64,000 nt of DNA from Cohnella sp. WQ 127256. GTDB lineage: Bacteria > Bacillota > Bacilli > Paenibacillales > Paenibacillaceae. A model generated the notes under the pieces. It was not told the origin of the DNA. It worked only from the letters and a program-made list of their open reading frames with translations, and ran no database searches. A program made the translations under genes and the position numbers. The stretch covers positions 372,001 to 436,000 of the forward strand of contig NZ_JAMZCY010000004.1 of assembly GCF_024519285.1 (NCBI RefSeq), given 5' to 3'. Below, piece by piece: positions 33,804-43,693 of this stretch. The number at the start of each line of letters is the position of its first letter. Position 1 is the stretch's first letter.

Positions 33804-35336
33804 CTACCGGTCTTTACTCGGATTAATCCCGAAGTGTTTTTTATACAATTTACTGAAGTAGAAAACGTCCGCAATCCCAACCTTGTCGATAATTCTCGAG
33901 ATTGGGTGTGTTGTAGTTCGCAGCAGCAGCCGCGCCTGCTTCAGCCGGTAGGCCTCCATATATTCCATGACAGCCACGCCTTGCTGCTCTTTAAATAGCT
34001 TAGACAGATGTGAACGGCTTAGATTCACATGTGCACAAACATCCTCTAACGCCAGCTTCGTGGCATAATGCTCGTGAATGAAGGTTAATGCCTTCGTGAT
34101 CTCTTCCCGATGCCTGCCATTCCACTCCATCCCTCCAAGCCACTCTGTAAAAGCAACCTTGAAATCCGTGAGTCTGGAAGCCTGAAGCTGGTCAACCTCT
34201 GACTTTAAGGCTGCAGGGACGGCAAATCCACCCTTTTCAATAAACTGGATCAACGTCTTAACGTCTCCCTTAACAGATGCAGGTGGTCGACATAGATGAC
34301 GGAGCAGCTCGAAATAGGTTTCGATTAATCCGGGCAAAGCCGTAACCTGGAACCTCCCATTGCCACTGCCTTCCACAGATTGAAAGAAAGAATACAAATC
34401 CAAATCGGCAACAGGCGCTTGCATCTGCTTAACATTAACCATACAAGCATTCTTCTCATAGAAAAAATGAACCAATTGCTGTCGAGATCCCAGCACCTTC
34501 TGGAAAAAATCGTTCATTCCACTAAAGTCACTGTTAATTAAGAAGGAAGCTTCTAGCCCCAGGTATTCCTTAGTAACGGCCGAAACATCCTCAATCTTCA
34601 AGGCATGTTGGTCGTCATCACATTCACCTAGATCAAGAACAACAAAACGATTATCTCCCAGATGAAACAGCTCGTTGCTCTTATTCCATCGTTTAATCGT
34701 TTCTCTAACGACATTGATCAGAGCGTAAACCGCTAAATCCGTCCGGCCTCTATATTTCTTTCCTGTCCAATCCTCGAATCTTTCAATTTCCATGACCGCG
34801 AATTTCGAAGGGGTATCGAATGCCTCCCGATATACAGATACGGATAGCCGCTCCGCTCTCCGAAGAAGCTCAGCATTGTGGATATGCCCATTTAGTCGCT
34901 CGTAAAACAAAGAATTCTGCACCATCAATATTTCGTTGGGGTCGAATTTAGCGCCTTTTTCCACAGCCTTATCCAGATGAACAATGGCTCTATGTACTTC
35001 CTCAGCGACTTTGTCCTTCGTAATCGTTGCTTTCAAGAGATAGTTGCGAGCCCCGTACTCCAACGCCTTTTGCGCCAATTCAAATTCGGCGAAGTTGCTC
35101 AGAACGATAAACCATACGTCAGGATGCCTCATCCGACACTGGCGAATCAATTCCATCCCATCCATGACGGGCATCCGAATATCGGTCAACACGATACTCG
35201 GGAGTGATCTCTCCATTTGCCGCAGCGCATCCTCCCCATTCACCGCCTCCATGACGGATAAGCCCTCCATGCCTTGAAGCATCGCCACCAAGTGACTACG
35301 AATTGCATATTCGTCATCCACGATCATGATATTCAT
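33804..35336 (-). CDS. YesN-type response regulator with AraC output domain
   Basis: 510 residues. The receiver has Asp7/Asp8 and phosphoacceptor Asp52 (LTDIRMPVMDG); a long middle region follows, and a C-terminal AraC double HTH (LEDVCAHVNLSRSHLSKLFKEQQGVAVMEYMEAYRLKQARLL ... IIDKVGIADVFYFSKLYKKHFGINPSK). It starts within the kinase gene's stop (ATGA overlap), so the pair is coupled. It probably responds to the sugar sensed with the adjacent ABC transporter and activates those genes. Confidence 0.9.
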   Translation of the reverse strand: MNIMIVDDEYAIRSHLVAMLQGMEGLSVMEAVNGEDALRQMERSLPSIVLTDIRMPVMDGMELIRQCRMRHPDVWFIVLSNFAEFELAQKALEYGARNYLLKATITKDKVAEEVHRAIVHLDKAVEKGAKFDPNEILMVQNSLFYERLNGHIHNAELLRRAERLSVSVYREAFDTPSKFAVMEIERFEDWTGKKYRGRTDLAVYALINVVRETIKRWNKSNELFHLGDNRFVVLDLGECDDDQHALKIEDVSAVTKEYLGLEASFLINSDFSGMNDFFQKVLGSRQQLVHFFYEKNACMVNVKQMQAPVADLDLYSFFQSVEGSGNGRFQVTALPGLIETYFELLRHLCRPPASVKGDVKTLIQFIEKGGFAVPAALKSEVDQLQASRLTDFKVAFTEWLGGMEWNGRHREEITKALTFIHEHYATKLALEDVCAHVNLSRSHLSKLFKEQQGVAVMEYMEAYRLKQARLLLRTTTHPISRIIDKVGIADVFYFSKLYKKHFGINPSKDR

Positions 35337-36997
35337 ACGACTTCACCTTTCAAATCCGGAATCGTTAAGGATATTATCGTCCCGCTTGGCTGCCTAACGG
35401 TAATCTCCAGTACCGATTGCTCCCCATAATGCAGACGCAATCTTTCTCGGACATTACTTAATCCAATGGACTTACGTGCAGTCAATTGTGGTGAGGCTGC
35501 AAAGCCGACACCATCATCAGAAACGACGAATCGCACGCCGCTCCCCCAACGATCAGCTTGGATAAGAATGCAGCCATTTGCTCTCCCATTGAAGCCATGT
35601 TCAAAGCTATTCTCCACTAGAGGCTGTAAGAGCATTCTTAAGATGGGCATTGGAGTCAGCTCCTTAGAGAAGTCTATCTTTACGATAATATTTTCACCGA
35701 ATCTTGCCCGTTGGATTTCTATATATTTCAGAAGATATTCCTTCTCTTCCTCCAGTGTCCAATACCCTTCATTCCGATATAACTGTTGTTTCAAGAGATA
35801 CGAAAGCGATAGTACGAGTGAGCCTATCTTATCCTGAGAGGATTGTTCTGCAAGAAAACGGATCGTATTCAATGAGTTCAGAAGGAAATGGGGATTCATC
35901 TGCTCCTGCAGAATTTGCATTTCCAGGTTTCTCTTCTCCGTGGCAGCCCATTCCAAATTGTCGCGTGAAATCTGAAGATTATGAATGAGCTGCTGCAGTA
36001 ACTCCGATAACTCAGCCAAATGCTGGTCAGAGTGGACAGCGACGGATAGATCAAGGGAAGGATTAACTAGCCGTTTGGATAATAATCGTATTTGATTAAA
36101 CACCTGGCTGATCGTCTTCATAACGAAGGTCGATGTTGTAATGAAGATCACCAATATAATGAGTATGGTAGCCATAACTGTAAGCTGGAAATAGCGCAAT
36201 TCATTCTGGATGACAGCCGTGGAGTCCGTTTGCATCATTGACCAGGGCGTAGGAGGCAATAGAATCTTTGAATCGGATGTTGTCTCTTCTCTCCTCGGCT
36301 GCTCAGCTTCAGTAGAGAAGATCAGATTATTCTTATCGTCCCATATCGCATACGACCCATTATCCTGATTTAGAATTTCCTTCAAATTCGATAGAGGAAT
36401 AACCATCGAGACGATCCCTCTTTTGTTAGCGGTAACCGGGCTAAATATCCACCGGCTAAGCACGATCAAAGGCTCGCTTCCCCCTTCGGGCTTAAGCATT
36501 CCCCATTGGTAGCTATTAAAAAAGTCATACCCTTCCCAATGAATCGTCTTGAGAATTCCCGCCTGTAGCTCTCCCTTGCGAATACCGAGTCTGGAGGGAT
36601 TGGACTCGAACATATTACCGTAGTTATCTTGGATGACAACCGCATATTTTTCATTTAAGAAGAAGGTATACTGAAGACGTTCAATGGCCTGGAGATAGGT
36701 AGAGTTTTTCTCAATACTCATGGAATCCTTTTCCTGAAGCGCTTGAATGAAAGCTTTGTCGTAGATGAAGTTGTTCGTCGACATAAAGGTACGTTGGAAT
36801 AGATCCTTCACCCTCGAGGCTGTTTGCTCCACTTTAATCCGGTTAATTTCCGCTACTTTATGCACCATCGTTCGCTCAGAAAAATGATAGGCTGTATATA
36901 AAATGATGATCAGCGGAATGAAGATGGAAACAAGTAAAATGATAATTCTCCGCTGCACAGATTTCGGCCCTTGATACCACTTACTTCCCCAGCTCAT
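35333..36997 (-). CDS. YesM-type sensor histidine kinase
   Basis: 554 residues. Membrane helices (IIILLVSIFIPLIIILYTAY near 20; LTVMATILIILVIFITTS near 285) flank an extracellular domain. A weakly conserved HAMP is followed by MNPHFLLNSLNTIRFLAEQSS and the HATPase blocks LVENSFEHGFNG and VSDDGVGF. ATG 36997 has AAGGAG with 7-nt spacing; the upstream in-frame extension has none. A hairpin between the binding-protein gene and this gene likely tunes its expression. It signals to the response regulator at 33804-35336. Confidence 0.88.
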   Translation of the reverse strand: MSWGSKWYQGPKSVQRRIIILLVSIFIPLIIILYTAYHFSERTMVHKVAEINRIKVEQTASRVKDLFQRTFMSTNNFIYDKAFIQALQEKDSMSIEKNSTYLQAIERLQYTFFLNEKYAVVIQDNYGNMFESNPSRLGIRKGELQAGILKTIHWEGYDFFNSYQWGMLKPEGGSEPLIVLSRWIFSPVTANKRGIVSMVIPLSNLKEILNQDNGSYAIWDDKNNLIFSTEAEQPRREETTSDSKILLPPTPWSMMQTDSTAVIQNELRYFQLTVMATILIILVIFITTSTFVMKTISQVFNQIRLLSKRLVNPSLDLSVAVHSDQHLAELSELLQQLIHNLQISRDNLEWAATEKRNLEMQILQEQMNPHFLLNSLNTIRFLAEQSSQDKIGSLVLSLSYLLKQQLYRNEGYWTLEEEKEYLLKYIEIQRARFGENIIVKIDFSKELTPMPILRMLLQPLVENSFEHGFNGRANGCILIQADRWGSGVRFVVSDDGVGFAASPQLTARKSIGLSNVRERLRLHYGEQSVLEITVRQPSGTIISLTIPDLKGEVV

Positions 36998-37013
36998 GAC
37001 GTATCTCCTTATT

Positions 37014-37051
37014 AAGAAAAAGCTAAGCCCACCATAAGCGATGGGCATAGC
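37014..37051 (-). terminator. Intercistronic terminator/attenuator
   Basis: Read on the minus strand, GCTATGCCCA (37051-37042) pairs with TGGGCTTAGC (37031-37022) and is followed by TTTTTC. It lies between the binding-protein gene and the kinase gene and would partly uncouple them. Confidence 0.65.
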
Positions 37052-37059
37052 CGTAGAGT

Positions 37060-38448
37060 CTAATTATTTTGTTGTTCCTTAATCGCTAAGTCCACTTTCT
37101 CTTTCACTACACTCAACACCTCATCGACCGTTTTCGAGCCCGTGTAGTATTGGCTAATGATATCAAGGAATGTCGATTCGTATTCTTGTGGCGCCCCCAA
37201 GACTGGCTTCTCTTCCACATTGATTACATTCGGATCGCCACCGAACAAGTAAGTCACTTGCTCAAGGTTGATCTCGTCATCCTTCAAAGCATTAGCTAAA
37301 TCTTCAAAATACTTATCTTTGCTTACTTTAGTATACATTGGAAGTGCGCCAGTGCTCAATGTATAGTCCGCAATATATTCTTTAGCTAGAATAAGGGCCT
37401 CTTTAGCATTTTTCGAGTTTTTAGGTATGGCTAAGGAATCGATGCTGGACCAGTTCATGTGCTTTCCTGCCATCTCCGTTGGAACTGGCATTGGGGCAAT
37501 ACCGGCTTTCCAGTCACGCGGGAATTTATCCTTCTGTGTAGCTGCGAGTTGGGCATACCATTGCGCTCCTACAACCATTCCATAGTTTCCGTTCCAATAG
37601 GAAAGGAAATCCGTATTATTCTGGATAAACTCCCCGATTGGCATAGCGGCTTTCTTGACGTTCATGACATCGTTCATCCATTCCAAGCTGCGCTTGAATT
37701 CTGGAGCATTAATATTAACATTGCCGTCATCCGTGTAGAACTTGCCGTTATTTAGCTGGCTACCGTATCCATAGAAATACATACCCCAGTTGTTGTAGAA
37801 CATGCCATACACTTTGTCCTTACCATTCAAGTTCGTAAGCTTCTGTGCAACAACGGCCATTTCGTCCCAAGTCATCGGCACTTTAGGATCCGGGTAAGGT
37901 ACCTTGGCATCGTCGAATACCTTCTTGTTGTAGTAAAGCATCCAGTTATTTTGTTGAATCGGGAAACGATAGTATTTACCGTCTTTATCCGGCTTAAAGT
38001 CACCGAAGTCTTTGGACATATCAACATCAACTTCTTTGGCGATATCATCAAGCGGCATTAGAAACCCTTTGTTAATCGCATCGAATTGCTCAACACCATT
38101 GCCCCAGATCAGATCAACTTGCTCACCGCTGGCCAACATGATATTGCGCTTGTTAATGTATTGCTCGTGAGGTACGGAAATGGGATCTACTTTGATATTC
38201 GGGTATTTCACTTGGAAGCGCTCCAGGAAAGCCTTGAACTCTGTGGAATCCATATACTCCGAAATATTTAGAAACTTAAGTGTTACTTCTTTGTCCGAAC
38301 CGCTGTCTTTAGATGCAACTGCTTCTGATCCCGACGCTGCCGGTGTAGACGATCCTGCACTGCCATCCTTGTTTCCATTGTCACCGCAAGCAGCAAGTGA
38401 GAATACCATTGCGGATGCTGCTAAGACTAACACTGACTTCTTAATCAT
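37060..38448 (-). CDS. Sugar ABC transporter substrate-binding lipoprotein
   Basis: 462 residues. The lipobox lies in MVFSLAACGDNG, followed by a Ser/Gly-rich linker. The CUT1 binding-protein fold shows VTLKFLNISEYMDSTEFKAFLERFQVKYPNIKV, MLYYNKKVFDDAKVPYPDPKVPMTWDEMA and WNGNYGMVVGAQW. ATG 38448 follows GGGGAGG. It is the last transporter gene of the permease-permease-binding-protein operon and is followed by the two-component genes. A cre-like site lies at 38473-38487. The ligand is unknown; the DUF5107 locus next door suggests a plant or microbial oligosaccharide. Confidence 0.92.
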   Translation of the reverse strand: MIKKSVLVLAASAMVFSLAACGDNGNKDGSAGSSTPAASGSEAVASKDSGSDKEVTLKFLNISEYMDSTEFKAFLERFQVKYPNIKVDPISVPHEQYINKRNIMLASGEQVDLIWGNGVEQFDAINKGFLMPLDDIAKEVDVDMSKDFGDFKPDKDGKYYRFPIQQNNWMLYYNKKVFDDAKVPYPDPKVPMTWDEMAVVAQKLTNLNGKDKVYGMFYNNWGMYFYGYGSQLNNGKFYTDDGNVNINAPEFKRSLEWMNDVMNVKKAAMPIGEFIQNNTDFLSYWNGNYGMVVGAQWYAQLAATQKDKFPRDWKAGIAPMPVPTEMAGKHMNWSSIDSLAIPKNSKNAKEALILAKEYIADYTLSTGALPMYTKVSKDKYFEDLANALKDDEINLEQVTYLFGGDPNVINVEEKPVLGAPQEYESTFLDIISQYYTGSKTVDEVLSVVKEKVDLAIKEQQNN

Positions 38449-38472
38449 GTTATAACCTCCCCATATTTATCT

Positions 38473-38487
38473 TGGTTCCGTTTTCAT
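38473..38487 (-). promoter_or_regulatory. Candidate catabolite-responsive element
   Basis: ATGAAAACGGAACCA read on the minus strand fits the cre consensus WTGNAANCGNWNNCW at every fixed position, 25 nt before the binding-protein start. It would allow CcpA roadblock control of that gene. Confidence 0.45.
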
Positions 38488-38552
38488 TATGAACTGCAAT
38501 TGAATTCTCTCAAATGTAATAAATGCTTTTCTATTTGTATAATTGTATGCTC

Positions 38553-39383
38553 TTATCCTTTTAAGCCAGAAGATACTATGCTTTCTATGAATTGTTTCTG
38601 AAGAGCTAGGAACACAGCAAGTACCGGGATGATCGCTAGACAAGCCAGTGCCATTTGCAACGCATATTGCTTACCGAATTGCGTCTGGAAGCTTTGGAGA
38701 CCTATCGGTATTGTATACATTTCTTTGGAATGCAGGAAGATAAGCGGCTGGTAATATTGATCCCAGATCATAAAAAAGCTAAGAAGTCCTAGCGTCAATA
38801 ACGGTGTTCTAGCTAGCGGTAACGCAACTTTCATGAAGGAGCGGAATATACCAGACCCCTCAATGTATGCCGCATGGACTAATTCCTTCGGAAACGAGAG
38901 GAAAAATTGCCGCATCAGGAAAATAGACAGAATGTCGACGATGTTCGGAATAATTAACGCCCAATGTGTATCTAGTAGATTAATAAATCGGAACGATATA
39001 AATTGAGGGAGCAGTGTTAACTGATAAGGGATAAACATCGTCGTGAGAAAAAAGAGAAAGATCGTATCCGAATAGCGGAACTTCAGAAATCCAAAGGCAT
39101 ATCCCGCTAATGCGGATAGAAGAAGTCTGAGCGCAACGGAAATGATGACGACAAACACGGAATTCCACAACCACGTAGGGAACGCGGTATCCATCAAAAT
39201 ATGTTTATAATTGGCCCAGTTCATCTGATCCCAATGAACAAATACAAAGGGGCGTTCAAACACTTGGTTCTCATATTTGAAAGAAGTAGATACCATCCAC
39301 AGCAAAGGTGTAATAAAAACAAGCCCGATCAATAAGTAAGCAATAGAACGAATAGTGTATTTTACATTCTGACTTAACAGCAC
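38553..39383 (-). CDS. Sugar ABC transporter permease, second subunit
   Basis: 276 residues with six membrane helices (SIAYLLIGLVFITPLLWMVS first). The EAA loop reads VHAAYIEGSGIFRSFMKVALPLARTPL. The C-terminal ALQKQFIESIVSSGLKG is MalG-type. GTG 39383 is chosen because GGAGGGAGG precedes it by 8 nt; the longer frame to 39440 reaches into the upstream permease gene without a site. It follows the first permease by 25 bp. Confidence 0.9.
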   Translation of the reverse strand: MLLSQNVKYTIRSIAYLLIGLVFITPLLWMVSTSFKYENQVFERPFVFVHWDQMNWANYKHILMDTAFPTWLWNSVFVVIISVALRLLLSALAGYAFGFLKFRYSDTIFLFFLTTMFIPYQLTLLPQFISFRFINLLDTHWALIIPNIVDILSIFLMRQFFLSFPKELVHAAYIEGSGIFRSFMKVALPLARTPLLTLGLLSFFMIWDQYYQPLIFLHSKEMYTIPIGLQSFQTQFGKQYALQMALACLAIIPVLAVFLALQKQFIESIVSSGLKG

Positions 39384-39408
39384 CTTGTAATCCTCCCTCC
39401 GTGATGAA

Positions 39409-40341
39409 TTATTGATAGAATACCCACTTTTTCTGAGCAAACCAGTTGATCATGATGAACACCAATGTAAGTAAGAACAGGAACATCCCTACTGCCGAAG
39501 CGTACGAGAAGTTATAGTATTCGAACGCCGAACGATAGATGTGATAGGTCATCGTAGTCGTACTGAACGCCGGCCCACCCTTGGTTAGAAGCGCCATTTG
39601 ATAGAAGGCTTGCAAGCCCCCGATCATCGTAATTAATAACAGAAAGAACGACGTTGGAGAAATAAGAGGAAACGTGATGTGCTTAAAGCGTTGGAACCGA
39701 TTGGCTCCATCGATAGACGATGCCTCGTAATAATCCTTGGATACCCCCTGTAGGGCAGCCAAGAACAATATGCAATGATAGCCTACGTCTTTCCATGAAC
39801 CGATAATGGCTAGCATGGGAAGCGCCCAATCCACGTCAACCATGTACTGAGGCGGGTTATTTACACCGAGGCTCATGAGCAAGGTGTTTACTGGACCCTC
39901 GGTTGGGTGCAGGAATACGTTCCATACCACAAGCGTTGCGACGTACGTAGTGATGTACGGAATAATAAAGAAGGTTCTAACTACACCTCTTGCCCGCATT
40001 TTACTATTCAAGATGAGCGCCATCCCAAGACCTAACACTAAGGTAAGCGGAACATAGATGACCATATAGACCAAGGTGTTCCTCACACTTTTCCAGAAGT
40101 CCGAGTCGTGGAGCATTTTCTCGTAGTAGGTAAATTGCTTGAATTCAAACGTATTACTCATCAAATCGACTTTGAATAGGCTAAGCAAAAAAACACAAAT
40201 CATAGGAATCAGCACAAATAGTAAAAAGCCAATGAGTGCTGGTGTGGCAAATAGCAAGCCCGCTCTCTGCTCTAATTTCTCCAAGGAATAGGATTTCGAT
40301 TTTTTCTTCTTCTGTTTGTCTTTCAATACGGCCTCCATCAT
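39409..40341 (-). CDS. Sugar ABC transporter permease, first subunit
   Basis: 310 residues with a Lys-rich cytosolic N-terminus and six membrane helices starting LLFATPALIGFLLFVLIPMI. The EAA loop reads YYEASSIDGANRFQRFKHITFPLISP. ATG 40341 (or 40338) follows GGAGGGCGC. First gene of the permease-permease-binding-protein operon. No ATPase is encoded nearby, so MsmX-type energisation is assumed. Confidence 0.92.
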   Translation of the reverse strand: MMEAVLKDKQKKKKSKSYSLEKLEQRAGLLFATPALIGFLLFVLIPMICVFLLSLFKVDLMSNTFEFKQFTYYEKMLHDSDFWKSVRNTLVYMVIYVPLTLVLGLGMALILNSKMRARGVVRTFFIIPYITTYVATLVVWNVFLHPTEGPVNTLLMSLGVNNPPQYMVDVDWALPMLAIIGSWKDVGYHCILFLAALQGVSKDYYEASSIDGANRFQRFKHITFPLISPTSFFLLLITMIGGLQAFYQMALLTKGGPAFSTTTMTYHIYRSAFEYYNFSYASAVGMFLFLLTLVFIMINWFAQKKWVFYQ

Positions 40342-40493
40342 GCGCCCTCCTTTACTGCTTGTGTGTATTATGACTCAATCAGCGATGGGGAAGGAATAGA
40401 ACAACTGCCGCTCTTATTTGTAAAATCGTCCGATTTAATCGACATAAGCCTGACTTACCAACTTCGTGAGAGATTCCCCTATCGACAAATAAA

Positions 40494-40516
40494 AAATCCC
40501 CCATACGGGGGATTTG
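40494..40516 (-). terminator. Terminator of the SCP-domain gene
   Basis: AAATCCCCC-GTAT-GGGGGATTT on the minus strand followed by TTTTA, 40 bp after the stop at 40555. Confidence 0.85.
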
Positions 40517-40554
40517 GTGAGATATATCGTGAGTACCCATGGTGAGTATTCAAT

Positions 40555-41334
40555 CTACTTTGTGCCAATAAACTCTTGCGTCCAGTGGGCCGCACCGTTC
40601 TTCAAGACGTAGCCGACTCCCATATGTGTAAAGTCACCGCTCATAATATTTTTGCGATGTCCCGGCGAATTCATCCATGCCTTTACGACCTCTTCAGGAG
40701 TTGGCTGACCCTTCGCGATGTTCTCCCCTGCGGATTGATATTGAACGCCAAAGCTCCTCATCATTGCGAAAGGATCGCCATAAGTAGGCGAGTCATGTGA
40801 AAAATAGTTATTCGTCGCCATATCCTCCGACTTAGCTCTAGCGCAGCGATTCAGGCTTGAATTATCTCCTGAGTAAGGCGCTAATCCTTCTTTCTGCCTT
40901 TCCTGATTCGTCAGCGTCAACACTTGCTGCTCATATCCGGTCATGCTCTCGTTCGCTGGTAGCGTAACCGTTTGATCCTTCTTAAGGGGATCATCCACCG
41001 TATCCTTAGGCACTTCTACCTGCTTGCTCGCACTCGGATTGCCAGTACCACCACCGGTACCTACACCTATCTGCTTTTTCAGATCGGGATTAGCATTCAA
41101 CAAATCATCTAGGTTCAGGTGAAATTGCTCAGCAATATCCGCTATAGACTCGTTACTCTTAACATGATACTTGTTGACCGGAACATTCGTATCAATTGAG
41201 CTCACATGCATTCGCTCTTTCATTATCGGTTGCTGCGATTGTGCTTTCATCCGGGTTGACTGCCCATTCTGATTCCCGCAGGCCGTCAGCAGCATCAGCA
41301 ACACCAAACTCGATAGCATGACCACACGTTTCAT
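40555..41334 (-). CDS. YkwD-like lipoprotein with LysM and CAP/SCP domains
   Basis: 259 residues. A lipobox (LLTACGN) gives a lipid-anchored protein. A LysM-like segment (VNKYHVKSNESIADIAEQFHLNLDDLLNANPDL, about 55-90) would bind peptidoglycan. The C-terminal CAP domain (about 135-259) has LTLTNQERQKEGLAPY, YFSHDSP, SAGENIAKG, WMNSPGHRKNIMS and FTHMGVGY, the YkwD group found in spore formers. Function of such CAP proteins in Bacilli is poorly known. ATG 41334 follows AAGGGGA. Confidence 0.85.
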   Translation of the reverse strand: MKRVVMLSSLVLLMLLTACGNQNGQSTRMKAQSQQPIMKERMHVSSIDTNVPVNKYHVKSNESIADIAEQFHLNLDDLLNANPDLKKQIGVGTGGGTGNPSASKQVEVPKDTVDDPLKKDQTVTLPANESMTGYEQQVLTLTNQERQKEGLAPYSGDNSSLNRCARAKSEDMATNNYFSHDSPTYGDPFAMMRSFGVQYQSAGENIAKGQPTPEEVVKAWMNSPGHRKNIMSGDFTHMGVGYVLKNGAAHWTQEFIGTK

Positions 41335-41407
41335 TGTCTTGTCCCCTTTATTTAACGTAATCCTATTCCCTGTTACTTTCCCCCTTTTATCGCGAAAAAA
41401 TCCATCC

Positions 41408-41453
41408 ATAAAAGGCACATTATCCGCGTACCACCTCGGAGAATGTGCCTTTA
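41408..41453 (-). terminator. Terminator of the MFS gene
   Basis: AAAGGCACATTCTCC ... ATAATGTGCCTTTT on the minus strand: an inverted repeat with a T-run, downstream of the stop at 41481. Confidence 0.75.
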
Positions 41454-41480
41454 TGGGGAGCCATTATTTCAATCAGGACG

Positions 41481-42806
41481 TTACGGGAGAATACTCTTGC
41501 TAACAGCGGATTTCCTATAACTAAGCAAAATACCAATAGAGCAAAGACCAATAACGAGCAAGACTTCATAAATATGTCGATACGCCTGAGCTAATGGGAT
41601 ACGGTCTTGATATTCGAGAAGAAGTCCGCATATTGCGACAGATACCGAACCTCCGAAAAACTGGATGAGCTGTGCAAGTCCCATCCCTGCTCCGATCAGA
41701 TTTCCGGGTAGACGAAGAGAGGTTTCATTGTTCAAGGAGGACAATGTTGCCGACATTGCAGGTGAGAACCCAAGATAGCCACACAGAATGATTGCCGGTG
41801 AAACCGCAACATTCATGGCATACAGAGCCATTACAACGACAAGAATGACATGCCCGATAAGTAAAAACCGCATATTGCCATATCGGTCGATCCATCTTCC
41901 AACGAACCGCGACAGAATGACCGATAGAATTGCACCCGGAGCAATCATTAATCCGATACGCATCGCAGATTCATCAAATAAATGCGCAAGCACGAGCGGC
42001 ATTAGGAACAGATTACCTAGGTTGATTACCAGAACACAGAAGCCTATCGCTAACAGCTTCCGATATCCCCTTTCCTTGAGTAGATCTGGATTAATAAAGG
42101 TTTCCTTCGCTTTTCTTAGATGCCAGAAATGTGCAAGGAAAGACAAAACACTTATCGCAAACCACATCATCGATTGTTGAGTTACCGCAATTAGCAACGT
42201 CCCTGCATTAACAACAGTTAAGACTGCCCCGATCAAATCGAAGTGGACGGCTGTGGGTACTTCCCGTGGGAGTAGTCGTAGCAGTATCGGAAGGATGGCA
42301 AGAATAAGACAGGTAACTGCGAATAACCCATTCCATCCAAAATACTCACTAATAACTCCTCCAACAATCGGGCCTAGCCCGAATGCCATTGCGCTCCCCG
42401 CAGAGATCATGGCAATCGCTCGGCCGCGCCGATGCGCAGGAACATATCGACTCGCAAGTACCAAGCCTAGCCCCGCCATGGATCCAGCGCCTGCTGACTG
42501 GAGTATCCTGGCCGCAAGCAATGCGTGAAAATTATGCGCAAATATCCCTACGATCGAGGAAAGCCCGAGAATTGTGAGCCCCACGGTCACCAGTCTTCGA
42601 ATGGGCACCCCATCCGAAAGTCTGCTATAGATAACGGTTGATAACGCATATCCAATGGAATAACTCGATATAATCCAAGAGCCCAAGTCCGCAGAGATTT
42701 GAAGATCGCTAATGATGCTAGGAATCGATACATTAAACATCGTCGTGTTCATCACAACGATGAACAGACCTACAGTCCATATCGGCAATACAACTTTGTC
42801 ATTCAT
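41481..42806 (-). CDS. MFS drug-efflux transporter (DHA2/Tet-like)
   Basis: 441 residues with about fourteen hydrophobic segments. NTTMFNVSIPSIISDLQ, the motif A variant YSRLSDGVPIRRLVTVG and SAGSAMAFGLGPIVGGVISEYFGW (motif C-like Gly/Pro helix) match the 14-helix DHA2 exporters such as Tet(L)/Bmr3. Substrate is unknown; neither context nor sequence marks it as a tetracycline pump. No regulatory gene adjoins it. Confidence 0.85.
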   Translation of the reverse strand: MNDKVVLPIWTVGLFIVVMNTTMFNVSIPSIISDLQISADLGSWIISSYSIGYALSTVIYSRLSDGVPIRRLVTVGLTILGLSSIVGIFAHNFHALLAARILQSAGAGSMAGLGLVLASRYVPAHRRGRAIAMISAGSAMAFGLGPIVGGVISEYFGWNGLFAVTCLILAILPILLRLLPREVPTAVHFDLIGAVLTVVNAGTLLIAVTQQSMMWFAISVLSFLAHFWHLRKAKETFINPDLLKERGYRKLLAIGFCVLVINLGNLFLMPLVLAHLFDESAMRIGLMIAPGAILSVILSRFVGRWIDRYGNMRFLLIGHVILVVVMALYAMNVAVSPAIILCGYLGFSPAMSATLSSLNNETSLRLPGNLIGAGMGLAQLIQFFGGSVSVAICGLLLEYQDRIPLAQAYRHIYEVLLVIGLCSIGILLSYRKSAVSKSILP

Positions 42807-42848
42807 AGATGCTCCACCTTTACTAAATCCAACACTAATTTACCCAAA

Positions 42849-42895
42849 TACAAAAAGCAGGATGCATGGGCTTCTCTCCATGCTCCTGCTTACTA
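42849..42895 (-). terminator. Terminator of rpiA
   Basis: AAGCAGGAGCATGG ... CCATGCATCCTGCTT on the minus strand followed by TTTG, after the stop at 42907. Confidence 0.8.
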
Positions 42896-42906
42896 TCATT
42901 CGTAAT

Positions 42907-43605
42907 TTATGTCGTTAAAATCTCTACATTATAGTTAATAAACAAACCAGATTCGATCACTCCAGGTATAGCCTTAATTTCCTTCTCGTAATCGGCTGTT
43001 ATCTTATTGAAACGAACATCCAAAATTAAATTTCTAGCTTCCGTAATGACCGGACCATCCTTGGATTTCGCTAATCTAAGTTGAATATCGTTCGCGCCCA
43101 GCTTCAGCAATTCCCCTTCAACCAAATTGATCGCTCTAGGGTCCACTTCGATCGGAGTCGCAAACTTCTCACCTAAATACGATACAAACTTAGAGGAGTC
43201 CACGAGGATATAATTCTCCGGTGAGCTCTTAATCACGAGCTTCTCAGCGAACATTGCGCCGCCTCTACCTTTGATCAAGCTCTTCTGAGGATCAACCTCA
43301 TCTGCGCCATCGAATGACCAGTCTGGTCTTACATTTAACAAGGTTGATGTATGTAATCCAAGAATAGAACAGGTAAGCGAAACTTCATGTGACGTTGGAA
43401 TAGCAAGAACGCTAAGATTCTGCTCCTTCACCTTCTTGCTGATCGCTAGCAGCGCTAGATATGACGTTGAACCAGAGCCAACTCCGATGACGTCTCCATT
43501 CTTAACGCGTTCCGCAATTTTATCTGCGACCTTTTCCTTTTGCTCTTTATTTGAAATTTCACTCGACCACTGTAAGGTAGTCGCTATTTTATTATCCCAG
43601 ATCAT
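42907..43605 (-). CDS. rpiA: Ribose 5-phosphate isomerase A
   Basis: 232 residues, normal length. Signature blocks are GVGSGSTSYLALLAI, FDGADEVDPQKSLIKGRGGA (substrate-binding DGADEVD and KGRGGA) and VLVDSSK-like ILVDSSKFV. It interconverts ribose 5-phosphate and ribulose 5-phosphate in the pentose phosphate pathway. ATG 43605 has CGAGG at 8 nt. The gene is monocistronic, with its own terminator. Confidence 0.96.
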   Translation of the reverse strand: MIWDNKIATTLQWSSEISNKEQKEKVADKIAERVKNGDVIGVGSGSTSYLALLAISKKVKEQNLSVLAIPTSHEVSLTCSILGLHTSTLLNVRPDWSFDGADEVDPQKSLIKGRGGAMFAEKLVIKSSPENYILVDSSKFVSYLGEKFATPIEVDPRAINLVEGELLKLGANDIQLRLAKSKDGPVITEARNLILDVRFNKITADYEKEIKAIPGVIESGLFINYNVEILTT

Positions 43606-43693
43606 GAGTAAACCTCGCTTTAGTTAAAGTGAATTGTCGCGCAACCTGATCATTATTATACCATGTTTGTTGGCTAGCGTTGCAAATTCATCC

